A DNA stretch of 63,166 nt from an uncultured Ilumatobacter sp. (GTDB lineage Bacteria > Actinomycetota > Acidimicrobiia > Acidimicrobiales > Ilumatobacteraceae), in the NCBI GenBank assembly GCA_938091165.1, contig CALKNK010000025.1, forward strand, positions 1 to 63,166, read 5' to 3'. How positions within the stretch are numbered: the stretch's first letter is position 1; each line of letters starts with the position of its first letter. Below are positions 26,355-34,552 of this stretch, piece by piece. The notes below the pieces were generated by a model that searched no databases, was not told the origin of the DNA, and saw only the letters and a list, made by a program, of their open reading frames with translations. Made by a program: the position numbers and the translations under genes.

Positions 26355-26942
26355 TCATGTAGCGGTGCTGGTGAGCGTCGATGCCCGACGCACCTCGAGG
26401 GCAAACGTCTCGTCGTCGATGAAACCGGCCGCCCACCCGTAGAGCGCGCCGCGGAAATAGGTAACCATTACTCGTGCCGAGTGTGCTGGATCTGAGCTCA
26501 CCGGCCGTAGCTCCGGATCGAGCCGCCCCACAACGTCTTTCAACAGCTCTTCTAAATCACCCCTGAACCAGCCGCTAAATGAATTTCCCATCTCTGTCGC
26601 AAGGACCAGGTTCCTCACGAGGAGTGAGTCGCCGAGGAACACTTCGAGTGCGAGGGAAACGAACGCTTCGAGATAGCCCCGATCGGTCGCCGGAACGTCC
26701 GCAAGATTATTAAAAATTAGCCCCTTCGTTTCATCAGAAAGAGCCTTCAAAATGTCTTGAACCGTCGGGAAGTACTGGTAGACGGTTACACGCGACAGGC
26801 CGAGCTCTCCTGCAATTGACTGAACGGTTAGGTCAAGGATTGTGCCGGAGCGGAGCACGCGCCGACTTTCGTCGAGAATGCGAGATCTCGTGACCTGGCG
26901 TGAGCGTTCTGCTCTTCGGCTCCTGCCATCGGAAGCGTCCAT
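26355..26942 (-). CDS. TetR family transcriptional regulator
   Basis: A 195-aa regulator. The N-terminal helix-turn-helix reads SRILDESRRVLRSGTILDLT, then VQSIAGELGLSRVTVYQYFP (about residues 20-60), the standard TetR DNA-binding unit. The C-terminal ligand domain (YLEAFVSLALEVFLGDSLLV...) is unspecific. The start ATG 26942 has GGA in AAAGGACACTCTTC upstream. No gene is closely divergent from it, so its target is probably itself or the distant neighbours; the palindrome just behind it is a candidate binding site. The flanks are more AT-rich than the surrounding genes. Confidence 0.9.
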   Translation of the reverse strand: MDASDGRSRRAERSRQVTRSRILDESRRVLRSGTILDLTVQSIAGELGLSRVTVYQYFPTVQDILKALSDETKGLIFNNLADVPATDRGYLEAFVSLALEVFLGDSLLVRNLVLATEMGNSFSGWFRGDLEELLKDVVGRLDPELRPVSSDPAHSARVMVTYFRGALYGWAAGFIDDETFALEVRRASTLTSTAT

Positions 26943-27201
26943 GAAGAGTGTCCTTTGGTCGTTTCTAACTTAAATCAAGAATTTCGCCAATATACGCAAA
27001 GGGAAGAGTCCTCCTGCGGGGCTCAAAGAAGAAGGCACGTAAGTAAATGACTTGGTGTTAAACGCCGTTGGGGTTGTTCCGCGGGTCCCACAGCAACGGT
27101 CGCGCCGGCACATTCTGTTCGTAAGCCAGTTGAGAGGCCAACTGGCTAGCTCGCTGTGGCGGGTTTGCCCACTCAAGATGGTGGCCGCCGCTACCTCTTC
27201 A

Positions 27202-28311
27202 TCATGGCTCAGCGATCACGCTGACCTGAGGCACGAAGATGAGTTCCATTTCGATGCGCTCACCGCGTGTTTCAGCAAGGGTTGCTGCGAGCTCCTCCGG
27301 ATCGCCGCTCAGTTCTTCTCCAGTGACGATGATTGTAACTCGTTTTGGTGTCTGCTTTGGATCGATTTGAACCTCTTCGAGGCGAAGCTCACTATCCCAT
27401 GCCTGGACCGCCCGGGCTGCGTCCACGGTGAAGTTGGAGCGCTGCAGTTTGGTCGCTGTGTTGGACGCCAGTGGCACGGCCATAGCCAACACGAAGACAA
27501 CCGCAGCCCCCAGCCCAAAGGCGCGCTGACGGAGACGTTCACGCGGAGGAACGAAACCAGCAACCGCAAACGTGACCCCTGCGGCGAGTGAGATCGCAGC
27601 GAAGTTTGTGAGGAACAGAAGCAATGCGCCACGTGCCAGATCATTGCGGTCCGCTGCAAGCGTGATCCCGATCGACGCCAGTGGAGGAACGAGTGCCACG
27701 GCGATGCCCACCCCCGGCAGTGCTGAGCCGGCCTCACTCCTCACGGTCACGTACGCTCCAGCGGCCCCAGCGAGAATTGCAATGCCGAGGTCAGCCAAAT
27801 TCGGTGCAGTTCGGGCCAATACTTCTGAGGGAACCGGTGAGTCTGGACCTACTCGGGGAACGAACTGTGTCCACAACCAGCCCATGGCAATACCGAGCAA
27901 AGCACCACCGGTTACGATCGCGAACGATTCGATAATTCGTTTGGTCCATGTCTGGACCAGCGCAGCAGCGAACGCCATGATTGGAGTCATGAGCGGGGCG
28001 ACAAGCATTGCGCCGATCACAACGGCAGTGCTGTCATTCATCAGCCCGAGCGCAGCGATCGATGACGAGAAGACCATCAGGCTCACGAAGCGGAATAAGT
28101 AGGGCTTGCGTCGATCACTTTCGAAGAACAAGACGTCAAGGATTTGTGAACGCTTTTCGAGACTGAGATCCCGGCCCAGCGTGCCCATCTTCCCGTCGGG
28201 TATCAGCGAGCGCCGATTGTCTTCGGCCGGCTTCGTTGCGACGTTGGCTGTCTCCGAGGTCATGAGGACAAATGTATGTTGCAGCTCGTTGGAATCAAGA
28301 ACTCTTTCCAT
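27202..28311 (-). CDS. DUF389 membrane protein
   Basis: A 369-aa protein of the DUF389 (TIGR00341-like) family. Residues ~60-290 hold about seven membrane helices with the family patterns LFRFVSLMVFSSSIAALGLM, STAVVIGAMLVAPLMTPIMA and LPGVGIAVALVPPLASIGI. The C-terminal ~70 residues are soluble (RVTIIVTGEELSGDPEELAA...). Family function is not established. The start may be ATG 28311 or ATG 28263 (MTSETANVATK); neither has a strong ribosome-binding site and I kept the longer form. Confidence 0.85.
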   Translation of the reverse strand: MERVLDSNELQHTFVLMTSETANVATKPAEDNRRSLIPDGKMGTLGRDLSLEKRSQILDVLFFESDRRKPYLFRFVSLMVFSSSIAALGLMNDSTAVVIGAMLVAPLMTPIMAFAAALVQTWTKRIIESFAIVTGGALLGIAMGWLWTQFVPRVGPDSPVPSEVLARTAPNLADLGIAILAGAAGAYVTVRSEAGSALPGVGIAVALVPPLASIGITLAADRNDLARGALLLFLTNFAAISLAAGVTFAVAGFVPPRERLRQRAFGLGAAVVFVLAMAVPLASNTATKLQRSNFTVDAARAVQAWDSELRLEEVQIDPKQTPKRVTIIVTGEELSGDPEELAATLAETRGERIEMELIFVPQVSVIAEP

Positions 28312-28429
28312 CGACCACCCCGAAAGTTCCTGACGGTGTGCACGGCGTTTTGATCTGTTGAATTTCCTGAACCTGCGGAGCGCTGCCTGCCCGCAGGAAC
28401 TACATCAGGGTCCCGCTTGGCTCGAGCGC

Positions 28430-28690
28430 TACCCTGACGCAGTGAGGGTGTAGTCCGGATAACGCTGGACATGCTCGTAGAAGTAATACGACTAGCGACC
28501 CGTGTGATGTGGTTGGAGCAGTCTTTTGTCGAAGCGCTGATGGGTTGTCACCCAGGGCGACCACTGATTTCGACGGTTTTGGCGGCGCTTTTGTGTGACG
28601 TTCGTGCCGGGTGTTTCGCTCGTAGGTGCAATCATGTTTCTGACGTGAAGATCTTCCACGACGATGATGTAGCGATCCCGCATTATTTCT
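28430..28690 (-). pseudogene. TnpB (IS200/IS605-type) transposase remnant
   Basis: On the minus strand the frame from 28683 reads RDRYIIVVEDLHVRNM, which matches the RuvC motif II of TnpB (usual VVEDLNVxxM). Some residues later PGTNVTQKRRQNR resembles the NVAAKAGLNR stretch. After a frame change the sequence GSLVVLLLRACPALSGLHPH lines up with TnpB's GSRVVVADRFFPSSKTCSGC just before the zinc finger, but the cysteines are lost. Frame shifts and lost residues show it is dead. It lies next to tRNA-Ser genes, a frequent site for mobile DNA. The match is by eye only. Confidence 0.45.
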
Positions 28691-28967
28691 GAGCCGGTCT
28701 GCTCGGTTCAGCCGTTGCGACGCTGGCCGTGGTCTACCGAGCTTGAGCCAAATACGGAAAGAGGCGGGCAATTTGTATTGATCGCGTTTGCGACCGAAGA
28801 CCCATGGGAAGCAGAAAGCTCGGCCTGATGCGAGGCAAGGTCGCTTTACAACCTCGACCGCAAGCGAAGTTGGCTCTCCAAGGCAGCAGTCCTCCACATT
28901 GAGGCCAGAGATAGCCGGTTTGCAAGGGCTACGTGTCCTTAGAACACTTTCTAGACGCTCTATGTAT
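28691..28967. other. Intergenic region, nothing recognised
   Basis: Sequence between the TnpB-like relic and tRNA-Ser(TGA). It could include more decayed TnpB 5' sequence, but I could not align it. The sequence just beyond the 3' end of the tRNA gives no clear hairpin. Confidence 0.35.
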
Positions 28968-29055
28968 TGGCGGAACGGGGGGGATTCGAACCCCCGGACC
29001 CGTGAAGGTCGTCCGCTTTCAAGGCGGGTGCATTCGTCCGCTCTGCCACCGTTCC
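28968..29055 (-). tRNA. tRNA-Ser (anticodon TGA)
   Basis: An 88-nt class II tRNA on the minus strand. The acceptor stem is GGAACGG/CCGTTCC with discriminator G, and CCA is encoded. The anticodon loop CTTGAAA gives TGA, reading UCN serine codons. It has a long variable arm and the T-loop GGTTCGAATCC. Its 5' end is only 36 bp from the divergent tRNA-Ser(GCT). Confidence 0.95.
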
Positions 29056-29091
29056 GTCTTCGATGATACCGGGCTATGCTGAAGGCTCCCA

Positions 29092-29179
29092 GGAGAGGTG
29101 CCAGAGCGGCCGAATGGGATGCCCTGCTAAGGCATTGACCCTCCGGGGTCCGTGGGTTCAAATCCCACCCTCTCCGCCA
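29092..29179 (+). tRNA. tRNA-Ser (anticodon GCT)
   Basis: An 88-nt class II tRNA. The acceptor stem is GGAGAGG/CCTCTCC, discriminator G, with encoded CCA. The anticodon loop CTGCTAA gives GCT, reading AGC/AGU. The T-loop is GGTTCAAATCC. A possible -10 box TATGCT lies at 29075-29080. A strong terminator follows within 3 nt. Confidence 0.95.
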
Positions 29180-29181
29180 CT

Positions 29182-29219
29182 ACGACCGACACCCTGCCGG
29201 GTTGTCGGTCGTTTGGGTT
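29182..29219 (+). terminator. Rho-independent terminator after tRNA-Ser(GCT)
   Basis: Perfect 10-bp stem ACGACCGACA (29182-29191) and TGTCGGTCGT (29203-29212), with an 11-nt loop, followed by TTGGGTTTT. Confidence 0.8.
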
Positions 29220-29496
29220 TTCGTTGTGGGCTTGGTGCTGCGAGCCGCACGGTGCCGTAAAGATGCCCCGAGTTTGCTGCAAGACAGCCTGTCAAAATCC
29301 AACGGAGATAAGACGGCACAAGTTACAAGCATGTCGTATGTGTGACAGCAACGTTGCGGTTTGATGACGAACCGACTAGACAATGTGGGTGTCACGTGAG
29401 TTAGCGAAAGCCAAACGCACGAAATAGTCGATCGTTTCACTTCGGCCCTCAACCGGAGCGATCACCAGGTAGCCACAAGTGACCAGGCGGAAATTC

Positions 29497-30909
29497 ATGA
29501 ACCGAGAGCACGAGAACGGCGAAGACTTCTGGGGCGGCAAGTCCGACTGGACCTCTGAGTACGACCGGTCCACGACGCAGCACGACCGCTTCGACGCCGA
29601 AACCCATTGGGTCAGCCGAGCCGATACTGGAGAGCAACGTCCGCTTACTCGTCTACGTCGGAGCCTCTCCAACCTGTTTGGCTCGGACAGCCACGCCACT
29701 CGTTCGCACGGCGTCACCCGCCCTGGGACTAAAGCCTCGCCGGACGAGTCAACGCTCGCCAGTGGTGTGAGTGCCGACATGTTCGACGATCTTGACGACG
29801 ATGATTTCACATACGATGACACTGTCGGCTGGGCTACAGCAACTGCCGCGAATGACGGAACCCAGCCTGATGAATGGGATGCGGAACTTGCGCCCGTCGC
29901 TGTTGATGTCCGCGGCGAGCGTCACGCAACTCCGATCGATCCACTGCTGGTTCGGATCGGAGCCGTCGTCATCATCGGGGCGCTCCTCGTGCCATTGCTC
30001 CTCAACGCAGGCGGAGATGGCACCGACCAACTGATTGGTCGAGCCGCTTCAGCAGAAGCGCCTTCGTCAACAGTCACCCTGCTTGCCCAGCCAACTGGTG
30101 TCGCACCGATCGATGCCACATCGATGCAGCTCGACCCCAACGACCTCCCCCTGGCTGTCCCGGTCGAAACGCCTCAGGCGAATGCGACGACAGCGACACC
30201 AGCGTCGGTGGCGGCGATCGCTGCTTCGCCTACTGCGATAACGCCAGCATCGACAGAAGTATCTGTGCCAGAAGCCACCGTCGATCAAAACGCAGTCCTT
30301 GACACTGCTGCAGTCGCCGATGAACCTGCCGCTCGGGTCGAGCCAAACTGCGCTGTCGACTACACCGTCGTAGCGGGCGACTTCTGGATCCGGCTTGCCC
30401 AAGCTGTTGGGGTCGATCTCAAGGATCTGCTCGAAACCAACAGCGCCAGCGCATCAACACCGCTATATCCCGGCACCGAAATCTGCCTGCCTGAAGGCGC
30501 GACAGCACCAGCGCCTCCGGTTACCACCGCATCAAAGACCACCGTGCCTCCAACGACAACGAACGCTCCGACCACCACGAACGCCCCGACTACCACGGTT
30601 GCGACGACCCAGCCGCCCGCCACGTCGCCTCCTGGGCCCGAGGGCATTAAACAGATCATTCGCGATGCATGGCCCGACGAACTTGAGGCGCGGGCTCTTG
30701 AGATTGCGTACCGCGAGAGCCGTTATGTGCCGACCGCCAAGAACTTCTGCTGCTACGGCATTTTCCAGATCTATTGGAACGTCCATAAAAGCTGGCTCGC
30801 CGACATCGGTATCACGAACGATCAGCAGCTCTACGATCCCGCCACGAACGCCAGAGCGGCCTATGCGCTCTACCAGCGGGCAGGCGGTTGGGGTCCATGG
30901 GCGCTCTGA
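29497..30909 (+). CDS. LysM and lysozyme-like membrane-anchored protein
   Basis: A 470-aa protein. A charged cytoplasmic part (~155 residues, with acidic run DDLDDDD) precedes one membrane segment (IDPLLVRIGAVVIIGALLVP, then LLLN). Outside it has an Ala/Thr/Pro linker, a LysM-like domain (CAVDYTVVAGDFWIRLAQAV ... LYPGTEICLPEG), a second linker of TTTNAPTTT units and a C-terminal lysozyme-like domain. That domain carries the catalytic-type Glu in AYRESRYVP and the FCCYGIFQIYW motif. It probably binds and cuts peptidoglycan, in a manner similar to resuscitation or division hydrolases. The start is ATG 29497, with GGCGGAA upstream; GTG 29479 is possible. Confidence 0.8.
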   Translation: MNREHENGEDFWGGKSDWTSEYDRSTTQHDRFDAETHWVSRADTGEQRPLTRLRRSLSNLFGSDSHATRSHGVTRPGTKASPDESTLASGVSADMFDDLDDDDFTYDDTVGWATATAANDGTQPDEWDAELAPVAVDVRGERHATPIDPLLVRIGAVVIIGALLVPLLLNAGGDGTDQLIGRAASAEAPSSTVTLLAQPTGVAPIDATSMQLDPNDLPLAVPVETPQANATTATPASVAAIAASPTAITPASTEVSVPEATVDQNAVLDTAAVADEPAARVEPNCAVDYTVVAGDFWIRLAQAVGVDLKDLLETNSASASTPLYPGTEICLPEGATAPAPPVTTASKTTVPPTTTNAPTTTNAPTTTVATTQPPATSPPGPEGIKQIIRDAWPDELEARALEIAYRESRYVPTAKNFCCYGIFQIYWNVHKSWLADIGITNDQQLYDPATNARAAYALYQRAGGWGPWAL

Positions 30910-31020
30910 TTTTCCGGTGATATTCCCGGTCGGAACCGCTGTGCGCTGGCTTGGCTCGTTTGGTGTCAATCGGGCCGTGTCGCCTCCAAGTTCGCGGGGT
31001 AGCGTATCAAGCACATATTT

Positions 31021-31096
31021 GCGCCCGTAGCTCAATGGATAGAGCACTTGATTACGGATCAAGCGGTTGGGAGTTCGACTCTCTCCGGGCGTGCCA
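31021..31096 (+). tRNA. tRNA-Arg (anticodon ACG)
   Basis: A 76-nt tRNA. The acceptor is GCGCCCG/CGGGCGT with a G1-U72 wobble, discriminator G, and encoded CCA. The anticodon loop gives ACG, whose first base must be deaminated to inosine by TadA; a tadA gene lies at 40757-41257. The T-loop is GAGTTCGACTC. Confidence 0.95.
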
Positions 31097-31100
31097 CGCG

Positions 31101-31135
31101 TCGGCCCCCTCATCGAGGGGGCCGATGTCGTTTTC
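31101..31135 (+). terminator. Rho-independent terminator after tRNA-Arg
   Basis: Stem TCGGCCCCCTC (31101-31111) and GAGGGGGCCGA (31115-31125) with a 3-nt ATC loop, followed by TGTCGTTTTC. The 11-bp stem is perfect. Confidence 0.85.
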
Positions 31136-31178
31136 TCGAGTGGCAGAGCCTTGAGTATCGACTCGTACACTCAGGTCG

Positions 31179-32363
31179 GTGGCAGCTCCGACTAATGCGA
31201 TCAGCTCCCGGCTTACGGGCTTCGGCACGACGATTTTTGCTGAGATGTCCGCACTCGCTGTCGAAACCGATGCGATCAACCTTGGCCAGGGGTTCCCGGA
31301 CACAGATGGACCCCGCGAGGTCCTCGATGCGGCGATCACGTCGATCAATGGGGGGCTGAACCAGTATCCGCCCCTACCGGGGATGCCCGTCCTGCGCGAG
31401 GCGATTGCCGCTCACCAACAGCGGTTCTACGACATTGAACTCGACCCAGCTACGGAGATCGTGGTCACCGCCGGTGCGACCGAAGCGCTGGCGGGGGCGT
31501 TGCTGGGCATGCTTGATGCCGGTGATGAAGTCATCGTGTTTGAGCCGATGTACGACAGCTACCGAGCAGGTATCGCGATGGCTGACGCTCGAGCAGTACC
31601 TGTGCTGTTAGCGCCAGACATAGACGGCAACTATGTATTTGATCCAGCTGAACTGCAGGCAGCTGTCACGTCGCGCACCAAGCTGGTGCTGCTGAATACG
31701 CCGCACAATCCGACTGGCAAGGTGTTTACCAGCGAAGAGTTGCAGCTGATTGCCGATGTTGTTGTCGAACATGATCTGATCGCAGTCACCGACGAGGTGT
31801 ACGAGCATCTTGTCTTCGACGGCCGCACTCATATTCCGTTATCCACTCTTCCTGGTATGGCTGAGCGCACTCTCACGATTTCATCGGGTGGCAAGACGTT
31901 CCACACGACCGGCTGGAAGATTGGGTGGATGTCAGGACCCGCTCCGCTCGTCGCAGCTGCGCGTACCGCGAAACAGTTTTTGACGTTCGTGAACGGAGCT
32001 CCCTTGCAGCCAGCGATGGCGGTTGGCTTGGGGCTGCCGAACAGTTATTTCGCTGGAATGCGAGCTGGTCTGCAAGCCACGCGCGACCGTCTGGTTGAGG
32101 CGCTGGATTCCGTGGGCTTCATTACCTACACACCCGAAGCGAGCTACTTCGTCACTGCCGACATACGGCCACTCGACCCAGCTGGTAGCGGCGTCGATTT
32201 CTGTCGTCAACTGCCACATCGATGCGGCGTTGTGGCAATCCCGAACGAGGTTTTTTACGCTCGGCCTGAGAACGGACGGCACATGGTGCGGTTTGCGTTC
32301 TGCAAGCAAATGCACGTGATTGAGGCCGCAGCCGAAGCACTCGCAAAGGGGTTTTCGACATGA
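31179..32363 (+). CDS. Class I/II PLP aminotransferase (KMTB/glutamine transaminase type)
   Basis: A 394-aa fold-type I transaminase. Marks include NTPHNPTGKVF (substrate/PLP contacts), TDEVYEHLVF and SSGGKTFHTTGWKIGW with the PLP lysine Lys239. It resembles YbdL, MtnE and glutamine transaminase K, and also N-succinyldiaminopimelate aminotransferase DapC of actinobacteria. The coupled omega-amidase gene favours the glutamine transaminase reading, because that reaction yields alpha-ketoglutaramate which omega-amidase removes. The start is GTG 31179. The stop overlaps the next start by ATGA. Confidence 0.88.
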   Translation: MAAPTNAISSRLTGFGTTIFAEMSALAVETDAINLGQGFPDTDGPREVLDAAITSINGGLNQYPPLPGMPVLREAIAAHQQRFYDIELDPATEIVVTAGATEALAGALLGMLDAGDEVIVFEPMYDSYRAGIAMADARAVPVLLAPDIDGNYVFDPAELQAAVTSRTKLVLLNTPHNPTGKVFTSEELQLIADVVVEHDLIAVTDEVYEHLVFDGRTHIPLSTLPGMAERTLTISSGGKTFHTTGWKIGWMSGPAPLVAAARTAKQFLTFVNGAPLQPAMAVGLGLPNSYFAGMRAGLQATRDRLVEALDSVGFITYTPEASYFVTADIRPLDPAGSGVDFCRQLPHRCGVVAIPNEVFYARPENGRHMVRFAFCKQMHVIEAAAEALAKGFST

Positions 32364-33169
32364 GCGTTGTTCGAGTTGCTGCAGTGCAGCACGACATTGC
32401 GTGGTTCGATCGTGAGGCCAATTACGCCGCACTTGCACCTCGGATCAGAGCAGCAGCCGCCGGGGGCGCGCGCATTGTTCTCCTCACCGAGACTTTCTCG
32501 ACTGGGTTTTCGTTTGCCGACCCAGCGATTGCTGAACCAGAAGGTGGACCCTCGAGCCAGTTTCTCGTCGATCAGGCAGCAGCGAATGACGTGTGGGTCG
32601 GAGGCACGTGTGCCGAACTTGCGCCGGACGCGCCAGACGATGATCAGCGCGTCAGCAATGTGTTCGTTCTCGCCGGCCCAGACGGCACCGTGCACCGCTA
32701 CCGCAAGATTCACCCATTCTCACATAGCGGCGAAGATGAATATGTCCGCGCTGGGAACGAGCACATCACCGTGACGATCGACGGCGTCAGGTGCAGCCTT
32801 TTCATTTGCTACGACTTGCGTTTCGCTGACGAATTCTGGGCCGTCGCCCACGACACCGATGCGTACCTTCTGATCGCAAACTGGCCCGCAAAGCGCCGCC
32901 ACCATTGGCAAACGCTGGCCCGGGCCAGAGCGATCGAGAACCAGGCGTACTTCGTAGCGGTCAATCGAGTCGGACGTGACGGAGCACTCGATGCCGACGG
33001 CAAACGCACCGGGCCACTCGACCACTCCGGTGACAGCGCAGTCTTTGACCCGATGGGTGAAATCTTGGTCAGCGCATCCGGTGCGGAGACAACTATTTTC
33101 GCTGACATCGACACGGACGTGGTCGCAGCCACGCGCCAGCACTTTCAGTTCCTCCAAGACCGCCGTTAA
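32360..33169 (+). CDS. Carbon-nitrogen hydrolase, probable omega-amidase
   Basis: A 269-aa nitrilase-superfamily amidase with the Glu44-Lys116-Cys150 triad: LLTETFSTGF, YRKIHPFSH and LFICYDLRFADEFW. The CYDLRF form and the length match Nit2/YafV omega-amidases, which hydrolyse alpha-ketoglutaramate or ketosuccinamate. Translational coupling to the transaminase gene supports a transamination/omega-amidation pair, used in methionine salvage (MtnE/MtnU) or glutamine-linked transamination. No other methionine-salvage gene is in the window, so the exact pathway is open. Confidence 0.88.
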   Translation: MSVVRVAAVQHDIAWFDREANYAALAPRIRAAAAGGARIVLLTETFSTGFSFADPAIAEPEGGPSSQFLVDQAAANDVWVGGTCAELAPDAPDDDQRVSNVFVLAGPDGTVHRYRKIHPFSHSGEDEYVRAGNEHITVTIDGVRCSLFICYDLRFADEFWAVAHDTDAYLLIANWPAKRRHHWQTLARARAIENQAYFVAVNRVGRDGALDADGKRTGPLDHSGDSAVFDPMGEILVSASGAETTIFADIDTDVVAATRQHFQFLQDRR

Positions 33170-33207
33170 ACACGGCAGTGCCACGATTGAAACTCAACTG
33201 GTTCCGT

Positions 33208-33684
33208 CTATTGGGCAGGCTTGTGCATCAGGCTGACTTCAATGCCTTTCGACATTTGGCGGCCCACCTCGACGTAGCCGTGTTTGCGGTGGAATGCGAG
33301 TGACGGTTCGTTCGGCGGGTCGACATTGACTTCGAGCGTCAACCCAAGCGCTTGCCCAGCAAGTCGCCGGTCGACTTCGTTGTAGAGCGCTGAGCCAAGA
33401 CCTTGGCCCTGCGCAGCTGCATCGAACGCAACCCGGTCGAGATAAAGCACGTCGTCGTAGCGCTCCATAAACCAGACGTAGTTCACCGAGTCGTAACTCG
33501 AACCTTTAGCAAGCACGACGCAGAACCCTGCAACAACACCATCGACATCGACGACCAACGAAAAAGCACTCTCTTCGACGAGAAACCGCAGCCGGTCCAT
33601 GTCGACTGGCCCGACCTCGGGCACGTTGGCCTCGTTGATCTCAAGCACTCGCTCAAGGTCCGTTGCGGTCATGTCCCGAATCAT
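33208..33684 (-). CDS. GNAT family N-acetyltransferase
   Basis: A 158-aa acetyltransferase. It begins MIRDMTATDLERVLEINEAN and has the acetyl-CoA binding motif A as YLDRVAFDAAAQGQGLGSAL (Q/RxxGxG/A type), followed by LGLTLEVNVDPPNEPSLAFH and the HRKHGYVEVG end pattern. I chose ATG 33684; the upstream frame reaches into the msrA leader and is not protein-like. ATG 33672 is an alternative. Substrate unknown. It is divergent from msrA. Confidence 0.85.
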   Translation of the reverse strand: MIRDMTATDLERVLEINEANVPEVGPVDMDRLRFLVEESAFSLVVDVDGVVAGFCVVLAKGSSYDSVNYVWFMERYDDVLYLDRVAFDAAAQGQGLGSALYNEVDRRLAGQALGLTLEVNVDPPNEPSLAFHRKHGYVEVGRQMSKGIEVSLMHKPAQ

Positions 33685-33836
33685 CACTCGGGCACCGTAA
33701 CCATTCCGCGATCCATCACCTGCGTTGGGATTCCTGTGGACCAGTTCACAGAAATCCCCACTCAAAGAAAAATGACGTGTTCGCCAGCGATGAGGCCGGG
33801 CGAGACGAGGCCGTCGTCGAGTCGTATCCTGAAAGG

Positions 33837-34490
33837 ATGCTGTTCCGCAAGACCGCCACGATGATCGCCCGCGACGAGGCACTGCCTGGGCGCGAAGAAC
33901 CCATGCCTGTGCCTGAAAAGCACTTCGTCAATGGCAATCCGCTCCAAGGGCCATGGCCAAAGGAAATGGAAATCGCAGTTGTCGGCATGGGCTGCTTTTG
34001 GGGAGCCGAACGTCTCTTCTGGCAACTTGACGGCGTGTACTCGACTTTTGTCGGCTACGCCGGCGGCTTCACCCCCAACTGCACCTACGAGGAAAACTGC
34101 ACGGGCCGCACCGGCCACGCCGAAGCAGTCGGCATTGTGTTCGACCCATCGATGATCTCCTACGAGCGGATCATGCAGGTGTTCTGGGAAGAGCACGACC
34201 CCACCCAGGAGATGCGTCAGGGCAACGACATCGGCAGCCAATACCGCACAGGCGTGTGGGCCACTCAAGCAAGCCAACTTCCGATCGTCGAAGCCACTCA
34301 GTCTCGGGTCCAGGCCGGACTCGATTCCATGGGCAAAGGAGAGATCACCACCGAGGTTGGCTCTATCGACTTCGACGCAGACTTCTATTATGCGGAGCCG
34401 TACCACCAGCAGTACCTTGCGAAAAATCCCAACGGATACTGCGGGATTAAGGGCACCGGCGTCAGTTGCCCGATCGGAACTGGTGCCTGA
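33837..34490 (+). CDS. msrA: Peptide-methionine (S)-S-oxide reductase MsrA
   Basis: A 217-aa enzyme that repairs oxidised methionine. It carries GMGCFWGAERLFW (catalytic Cys53), GYAGGFTPNCTYEENCTGRT (family pattern GYxGG...P.Y..V..G.TGHAE) and EEHDPTQEMRQGNDIGSQYR. C-terminal cysteines (GYCGIKGTGVSCP) are placed to resolve the disulfide. The ATG at 33837 follows GAAAGG at very short spacing; the next ATG (MIARDE) is eight codons in. It uses about 40 N-terminal residues more than the minimal enzyme, which is common in actinobacteria. Confidence 0.93.
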   Translation: MLFRKTATMIARDEALPGREEPMPVPEKHFVNGNPLQGPWPKEMEIAVVGMGCFWGAERLFWQLDGVYSTFVGYAGGFTPNCTYEENCTGRTGHAEAVGIVFDPSMISYERIMQVFWEEHDPTQEMRQGNDIGSQYRTGVWATQASQLPIVEATQSRVQAGLDSMGKGEITTEVGSIDFDADFYYAEPYHQQYLAKNPNGYCGIKGTGVSCPIGTGA

Positions 34491-34552
34491 CTAACGAACC
34501 CACGTTCCGTGCGGGAGAGCCGACCTGACCATCTGATCTCTCGACCGGTCGG

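Noticed and set aside
28400..29161. A 253-codon minus-strand open frame
   Set aside because: It runs through two tRNA-Ser genes and the TnpB-like relic in a mixed frame, with no protein-like composition; only the relic segment is meaningful.
30532..31170. A 212-codon minus-strand frame over the lysozyme-like gene and tRNA-Arg
   Set aside because: Antisense shadow of a real gene and a tRNA; composition is arginine-rich and random.
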